64,000 nucleotides of DNA, from positions 144,863-208,862 of the forward strand of contig QKWP01000266.1 of NCBI GenBank assembly GCA_003550325.1. Reading direction: 5' to 3'. This stretch comes from Gigaspora rosea (Eukaryota > Glomeromycota > Glomeromycetes > Diversisporales > Gigasporaceae). The notes beneath the pieces are model-generated. The model saw nothing but the letters and a program-made list of their open reading frames with translations. It was not told where the DNA came from and did no database searches. Both the position numbers and the translations under genes were made by a program. Shown one piece after another: positions 46,515 to 58,794 of this stretch; position 1 is the first letter of the stretch, and each line of letters begins with the position of its first letter.

Positions 46515-46710
46515 TGCATGAACTTGACTGCCGTCCCAGCAGGTCACAAGAAAGCTGCATATTTGACTGATGTCCCGTCAGGCCACAAAGACTGCATACA
46601 TACATGACTGTCGTCCGACAGGCCATATCACAAGACAAATTTGTCAAACCACACCCAACCCTACCCTCTATGACTGTCATCCCGACAGACCAACCAGCAA
46701 TACTATGTTG
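46515..46710. repeat. ~40-bp tandem repeat (TGACTGTCGTCCGACAGGCC)
   Basis: Four variants of TGACTG(C/T)CGTCCC(A/G)(G)CAGG(T/C)CACAAGAAAGCTGCATA-like units occur in series. Part of each is palindromic (GTC-CGAC). Confidence 0.75.
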
Positions 46711-47329
46711 GGCAAGGGGGGGAGGGAATGATGTAATCCGGATTTTCTTTTTTTAGTGCGCAAATAAATAAAACGATTGATATACTGTATTAGTCTTAAT
46801 CAACCAAAAACGTTAAAGCATGATAAACTGTTCATATTGATATATTTGTTTTGCACATGATCACATTTTGAATATTACAATAAAGTAATTTCTATGAATT
46901 ACCAAAAAAGAAATGTCTCATATATATACCTATAACCTTAGTCTAACACTAGCAAAGATAAAAGGAAAATAAAAAACATTAATTTATACTTTTGAAAAAA
47001 AAAACAAATTATAACTTATATATATATATTATTAGAAGACTTACGATGTTCTTTCGTAATTAAGTCGTTTTTCAACGTTCACGATAAGGTCGAATTCGTG
47101 GCGGATCTACTGCTTCGAAAGATTTTGTATACGCACATTTTAAGTAATTTAAACACGTGAATAGAATAAACATTGAAACTTTTATAATTCAAATTCCTTG
47201 ATAACCATAGTTTTATTGATTGGTAGATCAACATAAAACTACGAACTACATCGTCGAAGAAATTAATGATTATTAGATAATCTGAGCGACAAAAATTCCG
47301 AAAACTCTAATTATCCCCTAACTCTAATT

Positions 47330-47950
47330 ATAAACTATCCTTAATTCTAACCACTAACTAACACTAATCCTAACCAAACTACTAACTAATACTAACCCTA
47401 ACCGCTAACTAACACTAAATGCTATATCAACGATCCAAAAGCGACAGACTACACCAATAACTAACTAACACTAACCCTAATCGCTAACTAACACTAACCC
47501 TAACCGCTAACTAACACTAAATGCTTCATCAACGACCCAAAAGCGACAGACTACAATAATAGCGAAAACTCCAACAACACAAAGACCCAAAACAACAACG
47601 ACACGACGACTTTAGTGACGACAATATTACACTATTAACAAGTAAAAAGGTTAGTTATAGTGTGAAAATTCTAAAAAAATTATGATACTAGATATATGCT
47701 AAAATCATACCAACACCAAACAATAACGATGCATATATGACGACTCCTAGCGACGACTTTATTAATTAGAGAAAATAGGTCAGTTGTTACGTAAAAGCAC
47801 CAACAATGGCAACAACGAGACAGCAATATTAACAAGGACCTAAAGAATGTAATTCCACAAATACCAACGACGACTCCGGCAACGATTCCAGCAACGACTC
47901 CAACGACGGCTCCAACGACGGCTCCCACGACGACAACTCTAGGATGATGA
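47330..47950. repeat. CTAACACTAACCC minisatellite and CGACGAC-rich tract
   Basis: CTAACTAACACTAACCCTAA units recur (47365-47525), with AAGCGACAGACTACA repeated at 47440 and 47540. From 47560 onward ACAACGACGAC-type triplet-rich DNA follows. The hydrophobic VGAVVG-type minus reading is an artefact of this tract. Confidence 0.75.
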
Positions 47951-48152
47951 TATTATTAGCAAAAAATTTAATTATAAAAAAAAAAAAAAAACACTGATCA
48001 TCAAATGATAATCATTGTTTATATCTTGTGCGATATTATTTCAAAAAAATAAAATATCGAAATGTGATAAACTTATTTAACGCATGATTAATGATTGACA
48101 AAATTAGCCAATCATATTAGGAAGCGATATATAAGCATATCGCGGGGTGCGA

Positions 48153-50117
48153 GATATGCATTTATTCTTATAATTAACTTTACAAATGTACAAAATCTAA
48201 GTTAGTACATTGAAAATTACCAAATATACAATATATAAAAAAATTTTTTATAAAAACTTTATTATAATTTAAAAAAAAATACTGCTAAACAATTTTTGAA
48301 TACTTATTTGATTTTTGTATATAAAAAAAATTAAGCTACTAATTTTTTTAAATTTTTAATTGATGATTCGCAAGTAAATAAGAACTTAACACTGGGAGAA
48401 TTTTTATAGTAAAACATAGTAAAAAAATGTTAAGCTGGAATCATGATTCTTATAGTATTACAAAATTTTTATCCTTAAATTGCTTATAACTTTTTATTTA
48501 TTTAAATAATTTTACTAATCATACTATCATTAGAATCACAAAAACTAGTTCTACAACTTTCATTAGAAGCTTGCAGGATATTGGCTTTAAAAAAAATTAA
48601 CTTTACTTAGTCAGGAATGCTGATTTTGATATTTTATATGTATCGGCCTTGATTTTATTAATACAAAATCTCATTTATTCATGGATCATCAATTAATACA
48701 TTTTTTAAAATGTACTAAATCTAGTACAAAGAGTAAATCCAATCAATTAATAATAAAATTATTGCAAAAAAATTTTTTAAACATTGTATTTTTTTTGTAA
48801 TTTGTTATACTAAATTTAGTAACTCTTTAAGACTAATTATAATTTACTAATAAATTTTGCAAACTAAAAGTTTAAGTATATAACAAATAGTAAAAACTAA
48901 TAATAATTACTGTATTATTATCAACATTGTGATTTATATCAGATTTAGACCATTTGCTTTTTTACTCGCATGTGCAGCCAGAAGACATTTATGCACTAAT
49001 CAGTTTTAATGATTCCTAAAGCAAAAATCGCACGTTCTATTTTTATTGATTTTTTCTCATAAATATATAGATATTTGTGGAGTTACGTCACGAGTTCCAT
49101 CATTCATCATGCGTTTCGTCATCCGTTCTGAGTTTCGTCATTCGTTATTCGTCTAATTGGAGCTGCCTGAAGAAACGGTTTAGTCTTTCGTCTAGACGAA
49201 ACTATTTCGTCATTCGTCAGGCATCATTACTTACAAATTAAATCGGTGCATGTATGATCCAGCCGTGATGTACCATTTATATGATACCTGAAAATTTTAG
49301 CGTACAGTACGTACAGTATGTATCTAACAGTACGTAGAGTACGTAGAGTACTGTACGCGGCACATCACTAATCCAGCCAAATCATATGATAATATGATCA
49401 TGTTCTTACAAATTATATGAAACCAAATTTACTGAAATTTACACAAGATTACACAAAATTCAACCCTAGTAAACATCTAGCCATTTTATGTGGCTTGGGA
49501 GATTTTCTTAATATAAAAAATTCGATGTATAATGTATTACAGTATTAAAAGTGATCCGATAACATGCATAAATTTTGATAAAGTATTTAGGTAATTTGAA
49601 TAAAGTTAATACGTATCGATTGAAATTCCCATTGACTAAAGCAGAGCGAGGTTTAGGATTACCTTTTTGATGCGGTAATGGTTAGAGTTATATAGATATC
49701 AAGAAAGTAATTATGCAGTATGTAGATCATATATTGAATTAACCCGATTTAGCCAACCCCATTTTTAGTATTATTTGTTCAGTGATCATCAAAAAAATTA
49801 TAACAAAGTCGTTTGTCGATACAATAATAAAGTAAAGTGGCAAGATTCTAACCAATTCTTTTTATTGAAAAAGCGTTCTTAAATTGTATTATGGCGCACA
49901 ATTTTTAGAATCACTATTATGCATTCATCTCAACTTTTTACTGATCTAATTCTTATTCTAAGTAACCTCATTGGATTGTTAATTCCACAATCCTTTATTT
50001 GTGTTATTATCGTTAAGGACGCGATGATATAAAAAAGTTGTAACATTCAACATAAGCATTTATTAACTCCGAACTATGAACATAAAAGTGTATATTCTGT
50101 TTCAATCTGATGTTTAA

Positions 50118-50148
<31 letters not shown>

Positions 50149-52610
50149 AATTAATAAATACAAATGACACCCTATACTGTACTAATACATCTTATATACT
50201 ACAATAAATAAATATACAAAATTTTTTTATAAAAATAATTTACTTTTTTTTTCTTAAAAAATCTTTTAACCCTTTTTTTTGTTGTATTTTTTTTTTTTTT
50301 AAAAAAAAACATAAACGTATATTAATAGAATTACGAACATTACTTTGAATTTTTAAACATTTATTTCAAGCACTTTTAATCTTCATTGCTCTATTCAAAT
50401 ATAGACAAAAAATATCATTAGTAACCTGTATATATTAAGTGAATAGATCGTATCCATAGATCGTATTCATTGTTACGCTTATCGTTATAATCTAAACAAT
50501 CCACAAATTGATCGATGTTTTCAACATCAAACGTGATAGAACAATTAACAAATAACTATAAACACAATTCGGTGGATTCATACATAAATGTATTGACACT
50601 AGTATCAGATAGAAAGCATGAGTTTGTCCGATTATTTTCTTGAATGAGGTTTTTGTCAATTAATTACAATTATAAAATAATTTAAACATTAGCAAATAAA
50701 GAATCACATGCAGGTAACTAAATATATAGATGGAGCAGCACCAAATGATCCAAATGATCAATTTCAACATATATTAACTCTAATTACAGCCGAGTTGTTA
50801 CTGTTAGCGTTGGCCGTGACATGTATGTACTCCAGTAAAATCTTGCAAATATTAAATCATCACAACCTTTCTATAACTTGCATTTACAACACTGACTGAA
50901 ATGACTAGTACTACATAATTCTCTGCGATGATTTAGTATCACATGATTTTTAGCAATTATAGTGCTGAGCATATAACGCTGTAAGGTTTTAATCTATCAA
51001 TATGTACGTACCAATTGTAGAATTTAAATTCCTTACATCGAATAATGAGCCATATTTTCCATTAAAAAATGTTGTGTCAACATAATTATTTTAAAAAATG
51101 TTTCTTCAACATAATTATTTAAAAAAAAGTTTCTTCAACATGATTATAAAAAATGTTTCTAAATCTTCAGACTCAGTATTTTTGAGTTTGTATGTGCTTG
51201 GAAGTGATTTAGTGCGTTTTACTTGACGCTTTTTATTAATAGACTTCTTTATGATAGAAGTAGAAAGTTGCCTTTGCTTTTTTGGTTTGCGTTCTAGTCT
51301 TTTCTCAATTGACTCTGGTGTTTCATTCCTGAATTTGCGGATTGTCATATTTGTACAGGAAAGTAAGAACAAAGAAACAAAGAAAGAAAAGTAAAATTGG
51401 TAATTTGAATTTTGAATGGTTATATGTTAAATCTCACAAATTTATTAATTAGATCAAATGATAATTAAAAAAGTACTGCGTTACGGTTTGTTTATTGAGC
51501 GGTAGGAATAATATAATTTTAAATTCACTAAAATTAACATATATGAACTTGTCGGTTTTAGATTTTTACGATAAGCTAAACGTATTAAGAAATTACTAAA
51601 ACGCAAATTATCAGTTATTATAAAATATAATATAGTTTCTGAAATTTAAGATATTTATTTCAAATTCTTGTAAATTTACCCAAAACAAAGAAGCAAGCTG
51701 AATCAAGTTTTTTCGAAAAATTGTTAAATTGATTTTGCATCATTTATTATTTAAGTTCGCAAGTATTGAATTATAGTAATTCCTATCTTATTTCAACAAT
51801 TGATAGCTGCTTAATTTACAGACATTGTAATCTTACGTACGTATAATTGGTTAATAATACGAAAAAAAATGTGATTTTTAAAATATATTTCAAAATGATG
51901 ACCAGTAACGAATTCATGAACTGCTCAACTTATCTAAATATTATAATTTGATAAATACTATATACATACAGTTGAAAGTTCTGGTCAATTTGTTGCTTAT
52001 TTTTATTCTTATATGAACCCGTGGAATCATCCACATAATCGATATGAAAACTTATATTAATATTTAGATAAAAACAGCAAGATCCGTTTTTTTACCCGTC
52101 ATTAAAAAGTTAATGTAATGTAGTATTTTCCCGCTTATTGTTCATAACTATCTCCTTTTATGATGTATTTATCAGCATCTTACAGTTACTTGAGGCGCAA
52201 AATTCCTGCCAATATGACTTAAATTGACTTAAAAAGTCCCAAAACGGAATAATACAGGAAAGTTTATGCAGAAATAATAAATTTTTTCTTTATAAAATTT
52301 CAAAATTTTATAAAGTTTTAAATAGGAATCAATTAGGTAATTCTTATTTAAGTTTGTAGGAAAAATAAACAAATAAAATAACCTGTAAGAACAAATGGAA
52401 ATAAATCATTGCGCATTATTGTAACCTTCCATTTCCATATTTATATAATTAATTAAGATTACAATTCATATAGTCTGCAAAGAATGCATAATTCTAAAAA
52501 AAGTCTTGATTTGGGAATTTTCATTTGTAAGCTACTTTGTTATATTCTATATACATACATTATGTAATAGAGTCCCGTGGATTAACATTCGAAGTAAATT
52601 TTTTTCTTTT
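48153..52610. other. AT-rich gene-poor region
   Basis: No supported gene. Holds TTCGTCATTCGTC-type short repeats (49085-49225), AGTACGTAGAGTACGTAGAGTA (49330-49355), an (AAT)n microsatellite (50119-50152), and homopolymer runs at 50270-50310. The 85-residue minus ORF at 51115-51372 (lysine/arginine-rich, …IRKFRNETPESIEKRLERKP…) has a more coding-like composition but no domain, and I do not claim it. Confidence 0.45.
49085..49225. repeat. TTCGTCATTCGTC short repeat patch
   Basis: TTCGTCATCCG, TTCGTCATTCG, TATTCGTC, CTTTCGTCTAGACGAAAC and TTCGTCATTCGTCAGGC occur within ~140 bases. CTTTCGTCTAGACGAAA is a palindrome within it. Confidence 0.7.
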
Positions 52611-52869
52611 TTTTTTAAGGTTGGGTTATGGTTTAGGATCCAATCTCGCGAACTTGGCGTTAACAACTGACTATCTCCCCTATAAAAACTTGATACACGG
52701 AAATGTATGTATAAATCCGAAATTGTATGCGGGTAAGCACGGGTTTCATAATCACTGCACGGAAGTTGCACGGAAACTGATCATCCAAAAAATTTAATAC
52801 ACGTTATCGCACGAGAAATCGAAATCCGTGCACTATCGTGCATAGTATTATATCCATATATTGACGTGT

Positions 52870-53050
52870 ATTAATCTTAATGATCACATAATTTCCGTGC
52901 ACTAACGTGTACAATCGTTAAGATTCTTAACGATCATAATTTTCGTGCACTGACGTGCACAATCGTTAAGATTCTTAACGATCATAATTCCGTGCATTAA
53001 CGTGATGATCGTTAAGATTCTTAATGATTATAAATTCCGTGCATTGACGC
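52870..53050. repeat. Composite palindrome units in the left arm
   Basis: Three to four copies of CGTGCACTGACGTGCACAAT + CGTTAAGATTCTTAACGATC, two different near-palindromes alternating. The same pair recurs in inverse order in the right arm and in the 43.8-45.8 kb array. Confidence 0.85.
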
Positions 53051-54354
53051 GCACAAAAACATTCATTTTGTTTTGTTGTTTTTTTTTTTTTTTTTTTTTT
53101 TGCACTTAACAATAATAATTTCCGTGTATTGACGCGCACAAATTACATTTGATTTGTAAGCAAATAAATATTTGCTTTTTTTTTTTTGTTTACTCTTATA
53201 ATTTTTATTATTTTCTTTTATTTTTTATAATTTTTTTTTACAACTCATTAATTTTTATATAATTTTTTTTAGTTATTGTCATTGATTTTAAACCATCCTT
53301 TAGAGTTATTGCCTTGGAAGTTGCTCTTTTGGAATCACGATCATTTTTGGTATATGTTTTTTCATCATTTTTGGTGGTATCGTTGCTTTTTTTTTTTTTT
53401 TACTATTATTTTTTCTTTTTTTTTTATTACTTTCTGTATATTATTGCATTTTAGTATCTCCGTTACTGCCATTGGAGTTGCCACAATCGGAGTTGTCCCT
53501 ATTGGAGTTATTTCTAGAGTAGTCATTTCGAATTTTTTTTAAACCTTTCTTTTGGTATTATTACTTTGTTTTTTTCAATATTATTATTTGCTGGGTTATT
53601 TTTAAAGTTGGTAGTTTTAGTAATTAGAAGTATTTTCTTATTCGATATGTAAATTATTAAATTAAAGAATTTGTATTATAAAATTTAATTAATAAAATAA
53701 TTAAAATTAGTTAATAAAATACAAAATTTAGTTAATAAAACTTATAAAATTTAGTTAATAAAATTATAAAATTTAGTTAATAAATTAATGCATATACGAC
53801 GATATATGTTATTATGTATATGTGTATGGATATATGCTATTATATATTACCTGCACGTAAATATGCACGAGACAATGCACGAGAAAACACTTAAAATTGC
53901 ACGTTAGTACGTGCACTGTTGCACGGAATCCGCGCCCTTTTACGTGCTGTAAACGTGCTTTCCCATACATTGTCTCGTATAGATTTACGTGCAGGTTCGT
54001 GTGGTTCCATATCCAAACTTTCTCGTGTATTGCAGTATAATTCCGTGCTGCAATTTGTTATAGGGCTCATTGGTCAAAAAACAATTGACGGGATGTTACA
54101 CAAACCTGATCACCTGTTAATGGCATAAGTAAAATCTAGGATATGCTTATTACTATCGCTGATAACACATAAAATTAGACCACATTAAGGTTAGGGTTAG
54201 TGTTGGAATAAGATATGTTGCATGGTAAAAACTTAGCAATGAATTTTTTTTGCTAGAGCGTTTTTAGACATAATTTTATGATTTTTTACACCTGATCTTG
54301 CGATCTACATATAAAAATTTCCTTTTTTGTGTTTGTATCACTTGCAGAAATAAG

Positions 54355-54478
54355 TATAATACCTTTAGTCGGTGGCTTAGCCAGCCAACTAAATCATCGG
54401 CTAAGAGGCTAATTATTAGCCAGCCTATCGCATTTACATCAGCTGGCTTAGCCGGCTAAGCCGGCTTAGCTAAGTATA
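54355..54478. repeat. GGCTTAGCCGGCTAAGCC palindromes
   Basis: GCTGGCTTAGCCGGCTAAGC then CGGCTTAGCTAAG at 54443-54476 forms overlapping perfect palindromes. A weaker outer repeat GTCGGTGGCTTAGCCAGCC lies at 54360. GC-rich against an AT-rich background. Confidence 0.75.
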
Positions 54479-55089
54479 CGATAAAATCTGTGCTCATCTT
54501 CCCTAGATCGCACCAAATTCCACCCACACTTGACCAACAACAAAATTCTTTTAAGTTCGCTTTATTTTAGATTAGAACCGATGTTAGTATTTTAGGCAGT
54601 TATATAGTAAAATCGTCAAAGGAAAACTTTTTGTTAATTTTAATATGCAATTTTTTGAGAATTTCTGTTCGTGTTGCGTTATACCTGATCTTGAAGTGTT
54701 ATTGGATTCTGATCACGTTTAGGTGGAGTTTTGGTGACAATCTAGGGTAGTTATCTGAGTATTATAATTTGCGCTCGCTTTAGTCACGTGACGGCGAACA
54801 TAATTTTCATAAAAAATAAAACTTTTTGAACTTTTAAATCAAGGTATCTCAACAATAAAAAATTTGATAAACTTCTTTATTTGAGTTCTATGGATTAATA
54901 TGATTCGAATAAAAAAGTGTACATTGAACTTGGACGAAGAGCGGTTGTCAAGATATCATTGCTCAAAGTTTGAGCAATTTGAAGATAATTCGGCCTACGG
55001 ATTTTCTGCGGCAACTAAACCAAATTTTGCGGTTATTTACTCCTAATTTTGCAATAATTCCTAAATAATTCCCTACAGAATTACAAAAA

Positions 55090-55262
55090 AAAAGTGGAAT
55101 TAGCATAAGGCCACACAAAGTTGATTTTTCGTTTTGCATTGCATGAAATTTGAAAAATGACAGTCGGTCGGATTTTTTTTTTTTTTGTAATTTATTGTAA
55201 ATTAATAGAATAATGTTCACATATAAGGTTATGCAAGGTAAATTTTTCATTTTGAGCAACAA
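55090..55262 (+). repeat. Single unit of the TTTTTCGTTTTGCATT repeat family
   Basis: GCCACACAAAGTTGATTTTT, CGTTTTGCATTGCATGAAAT, CAGTCGGTCGGATTTTTTTT and AATAGAATAATGTTCACATA match the tandem units at 62590-63115. It lies in the unique middle of the giant TIR element. Confidence 0.75.
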
Positions 55263-56993
55263 GGAATCAAAAAATTGGGTTGGCAGTCATATTTTTTCCG
55301 TCATTCCGGACAATTACGGGAAATTTAAGGTCTCCATCGGGTGACACCGGATTAGAATAGAGAAAAAAATAAATGGCAAAAATCGAACATTTGACACAAT
55401 TGTGATCTAAAAAAAAAAAAAAAAAATTGAAAAAAAAATTGAAAAAAAGGGTCGATGGGTAATGCAAGACGAAAATTCAACTTTATGTGGCCTAAATATC
55501 ATAATAATTCCTTAACCCATACTGTGTCATAGGAATGTAAGTAAGTCTCGTAACAGCAACTCATAGTAGGATTTTCAATGCAAATGAACAAAACCTTAAC
55601 CATATACAGTGTTTGCTGGAATAGTGGTAGGTCTACAACAGAATTTATTACAGTAACTCATAATGGAAAACGCGACAATTCCATTGCAAACTAACTCAAC
55701 CACATACTATATGTCCCTGGAATAACGAGCAAATTTGTGTCAGAATTTTAATAACACGCAATAGAAATTACAATAATTTCTATACAAAAAATCTTTTGCT
55801 TGGCCCTATAACAAATTGCAGCACGGAATGATACTGCAATACACGAAAAAATTTGGATATGGAACCACACGAACCTGCACGTAAATCTATACGAGACAAT
55901 GTATGAGAAAGCACGTTTACAGCACGTAAAAGGGCGCAGATTCTGTGCAACGGTGCACATACTAACGTGCAATTTTATGTGTTTTCGCATGCATTGTCTC
56001 GTGCATATTTACGTGTAGGTAACATATAATAGCATATATCCATACATAACACATAATAACATATATCCGTATATACATTTATACGTATTATTTTATTAAC
56101 TAAAGTTTATAATTTTATTAACTAAATTTTGTAATTTTTATTAATTAAATTTTATATTTTATTAACTAAATTTTATTAATTTTATTATTTTATTATTAAT
56201 TAATTTTATAATACGAATACTTTAATTTAATAATTTACATGCCAAAGAAGAAAATACCTTTGATTACTAAAAATATTTTAAAATAACCTGGCAACTAATA
56301 ATATCGAAAAAAAGAAAAGTAAATCAATAGTATCAAAATAAAAGGTTCAAAAAAAAAATAGAAGTGTCTACTCTAGCAATAACTCCAATAATAACATCTC
56401 CAATTGTGGCAACTCTAATGGCAGTAACTCAAGGGAGATACTAAAATGTAATAATATACTGAAAGTAAATAAAAATTAAAGAAAAAAATAATAGTAAGAA
56501 AAAAAGCTTTAATGCCTCAAAAATGATGAAAAAACATATACCAAAAATGATAGTGATTCCAAAAGAGCAACTTGCAAAGCAATAACTCCAAAGAATAACT
56601 TCAAAAGCAATGACAATAACTAAAAAAATTATATAAAAATTAGTGAGTTGTAAAAAAAAATTATAAAAATAAAAGAAAACAAAAAAAAAATTAAAATAAA
56701 TAAGTAAATATTTATTTACTTACAAATCAAATGTAATTTGTGCGCATCAAAGCATAGAAATTATTATTGTTAAATGCAAATAAAAAAAATAAAAAATAAA
56801 AAAGTGCGCGTCAATGCACAGAAATTATAGTCATTAAGAATCTTAATGATCATCACGTTAATGCACAGAATTATGATCGTTAAGGATCTTAATGATCATC
56901 AGCATGATCATAAAAATTATCATTAATTAATGCACAGAAATTGTGATCATTAAAGAATCTTAACAATATGATCATTAAAAATCTTAACAATAT

Positions 56994-57296
56994 GGGGCCG
57001 TTGCAATAGAAAGGGCCGATACTGCCCAAAAATGAAAATCAGGTTTTTGTTATATTCGGATAAATTTGACACGCGCTACATTTTTCAATTATAAGTAGAA
57101 ATTGATTTGCATAATAAAAACTTGAGATATTTAAAAAAATTTCTTGGAAGTTTCGTACATCACGGGACTACTCAATATAATGGACTAATCAAATCACGAA
57201 AATTTTGATTAACCCAGATCAGTCCAAACAAAACAAACGTGATTTTCTTAAAATCATATATAAACCAGTATCGGCCCTTTCTACTGCAACGGCCTC
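56994..57296. mobile_element. 303 bp MITE inside the palindrome array
   Basis: Ends GGGGCCGTTGCAATAGAAAG and, inward from right, GAGGCCGTTGCAGTAGAAAG, both followed by GGCCGATACTG. It interrupts the run of TTAAGAATCTTAA units (before: TCTTAACAATAT; after: ATATAATCATTAAG). The GG-start and short AT-rich flank would fit PIF/Harbinger, but the target duplication is ambiguous in this repeat. It is absent from the left arm of the giant element. Confidence 0.85.
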
Positions 57297-57925
57297 ATAT
57301 AATCATTAAGAATCTTAATAATATGATCGTTAAGAATCTTAATGATATGATCGTTAAGATTCTTAACGATATGATTGTTAAGAATCTTAATGATATGATC
57401 ATTAAGATTCTTAACAATATGATCGTTAAGATTCTTAACGATATGGTCGTTAAGATTCTTAATGATATAATTGTTAAGAATCTTAATGATGTGATCGTTA
57501 AGATTCTTAATGATGTGATCGTTAAGATTCTTAACAATATGATCGTTAAGAATCTTAACGATATGATCATTAAGATTCTTAATGATATGATCATTAAGAA
57601 TCTTAACGATATGATCATTAAGAATCTTAACGATATGATCGTTAAGAATCTTAATGATATGATCATTAAGAATGACGTTAAGAATCTTAACGATATGGTC
57701 GTTAAGATTCTTAATGATATGATCGTTAAGAATCTTAAAGATATGATTATTAAGATTCTTAACAATATGATCTTTAAGAACAATCATTAAGAATCTTAAT
57801 GATATGATCATTAGAATCTTAACGATATGATCATTAAGAACGATCGTTAAGAATCTTAATGATATGATCATTAAGAATCTTATAATAATGATATGATCGT
57901 TAAGAATAATCATTAAGAATCTTAA
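57297..57925. repeat. 24-bp palindromic tandem array, ~25 units in mixed orientation
   Basis: Each unit is close to ATGATCGTTAAGAATCTTAACGAT with a 24-base period. The core is TTAAG-A/T-type: AAGAATCTT in some units and its complement-reverse AAGATTCTT in others, so the odd central pair records unit orientation. Both orientations are interspersed throughout. Long Asn/Leu/Ile-repeat translations on both strands (57239-57913) come from this 24-base (8-codon) period and are not proteins. Confidence 0.93.
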
Positions 57926-58215
57926 TGATTGTGCACATCAGCACACGAAAATTATGATCGTTAAAAATCTTAATGATTGTGCACTTCAGTGTACAAAATT
58001 GTGATCGTTAAGGAATCTTAACGATTGTGATTACTGTGACGTCAGTGCACTGAAATTATAATCTTTAAGAATCTTAACGATTGTGCACATCAGTGCACGA
58101 AAATTATAATCATTAAGAATCTTAACAATTGTGCACGTCAGTGCATGAAAATTATAATCATTAAGAATCTTAACGATTGTGCACGTTAATGCACGGAAGT
58201 TATGTGATCATAAAG
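57926..58215. repeat. Composite palindrome units in the right arm
   Basis: Five or six ~60-bp units of GTGCACATCAGTGCACGAAA + ATTATAATCATTAAGAATCT + TAACGATT. These are inverse counterparts of 52870-53050. Confidence 0.88.
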
Positions 58216-58527
58216 ATTAATACACGTCAATATATGGATATAATACTATACATGATAGTGCATGAAATTCAATTTTTCGTGTGATAATGTGCATTAAATT
58301 TTTTGGATGATCAGTTTTCGTGCAGTTTTCATGCAGTGATTTTGAAACCCATGCTTACCCGCATACAATTTCGTATTTATGCATGCATTTCTGTGTATCA
58401 GTTTTTATAGAGTAGTAATTAGGCACCACGATTGCAATAGGCTTGAGATTCTTTTCTTGTTGGTTGAGCTTCATGACGATAACAAGCGGGGCTTTTCATT
58501 TTAGATTATACTCAAGGTTATGAGAGT

Positions 58528-58573
58528 AGGGTCTGGAATGGGCTGGCCTGCAGGCTGGCCCATTCCAGACCCT
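58528..58573. repeat. GC-rich 46-bp hairpin
   Basis: AGGGTCTGGAATGGG pairs perfectly with CCCATTCCAGACCCT around CTGGCCTGCAGGCTGG, itself nearly palindromic. It stands out in an AT-rich context; 58413-58790 otherwise shows nothing I can name. Confidence 0.85.
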
Positions 58574-58794
58574 ATATGAGAACAATGCTAAATTTTATTC
58601 TTAAAACTAGGCACCAAGTGAAAAAAACCTGATGTTTCATAAGCTATTTAGCAGTAGTGATACAAGGGTCTTTCATTTCGTAATTTAATACCATGATAAT
58701 TATAGAAGTGCAAAAACCTATCGATTAGTGTTTAGTCTCTACATTTACAATAACTTTCTTGGTAAACAGGCTCAATCAGTATGGAAATCTGGTT

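Larger units (their letters stand above)
46131..48152. mobile_element. ~2 kb TIR element
   Basis: Left end TTCGCACCCCTGTGTTATGG followed by TTATATATCGC; right end read inward CTCGCACCCCGCGATATGCT followed by TATATATCGC. No transposase. Interior: ~40-bp repeats (46515-46710), a GGGGGGAGGG patch, and a CTAACTAACACTAACCC minisatellite (47330-47525) followed by CGACGAC-rich DNA (47560-47945). A target duplication is not obvious. Confidence 0.7.
52678..58412. mobile_element. 5.7 kb giant TIR element
   Basis: Left arm (52678-54075) and right arm (55795-58412) are inverted copies. The outer end CTATAAAAACT.GATACACGG is followed by CGAAATTGTATGCGGGTAAG on both. Then come composite palindromes, ATTTGATTTGTAAGCAAATA, GTTATTGTCATTG, GGAGTTGCCACAATCGGAGT, the ATATATGTTATTATGT block, CACGAGACAATGCACGAGAA and CCGTGCTGCAATTTGTTATA. 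The right arm is longer because it carries a 303-bp MITE (56994-57296) and an expanded 24-bp palindrome array (57297-57925). The middle (54076-55794) has no intact ORF. No transposase was found, so it is non-autonomous or a decayed large element. Confidence 0.88.

Noticed and set aside
47680..47928. 82-residue minus ORF starting with VGAVVGVVAG-type repeats
   Set aside because: Product of a CGACGAC triplet-rich tract inside the 46131-48152 TIR element.
51115..51372. 85-residue basic protein on the minus strand
   Set aside because: Composition is suggestive but there is no domain, no splice context and no upstream support; lysine richness is expected in A-rich DNA.
57239..57913. Long Asn/Leu/Ile-repeat ORFs on both strands (183, 210 and 162 residues)
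   Set aside because: They are translations of the 24-bp palindromic array; period 24 is a multiple of three and the unit happens to lack stops in several frames. No start context or non-repeat sequence.
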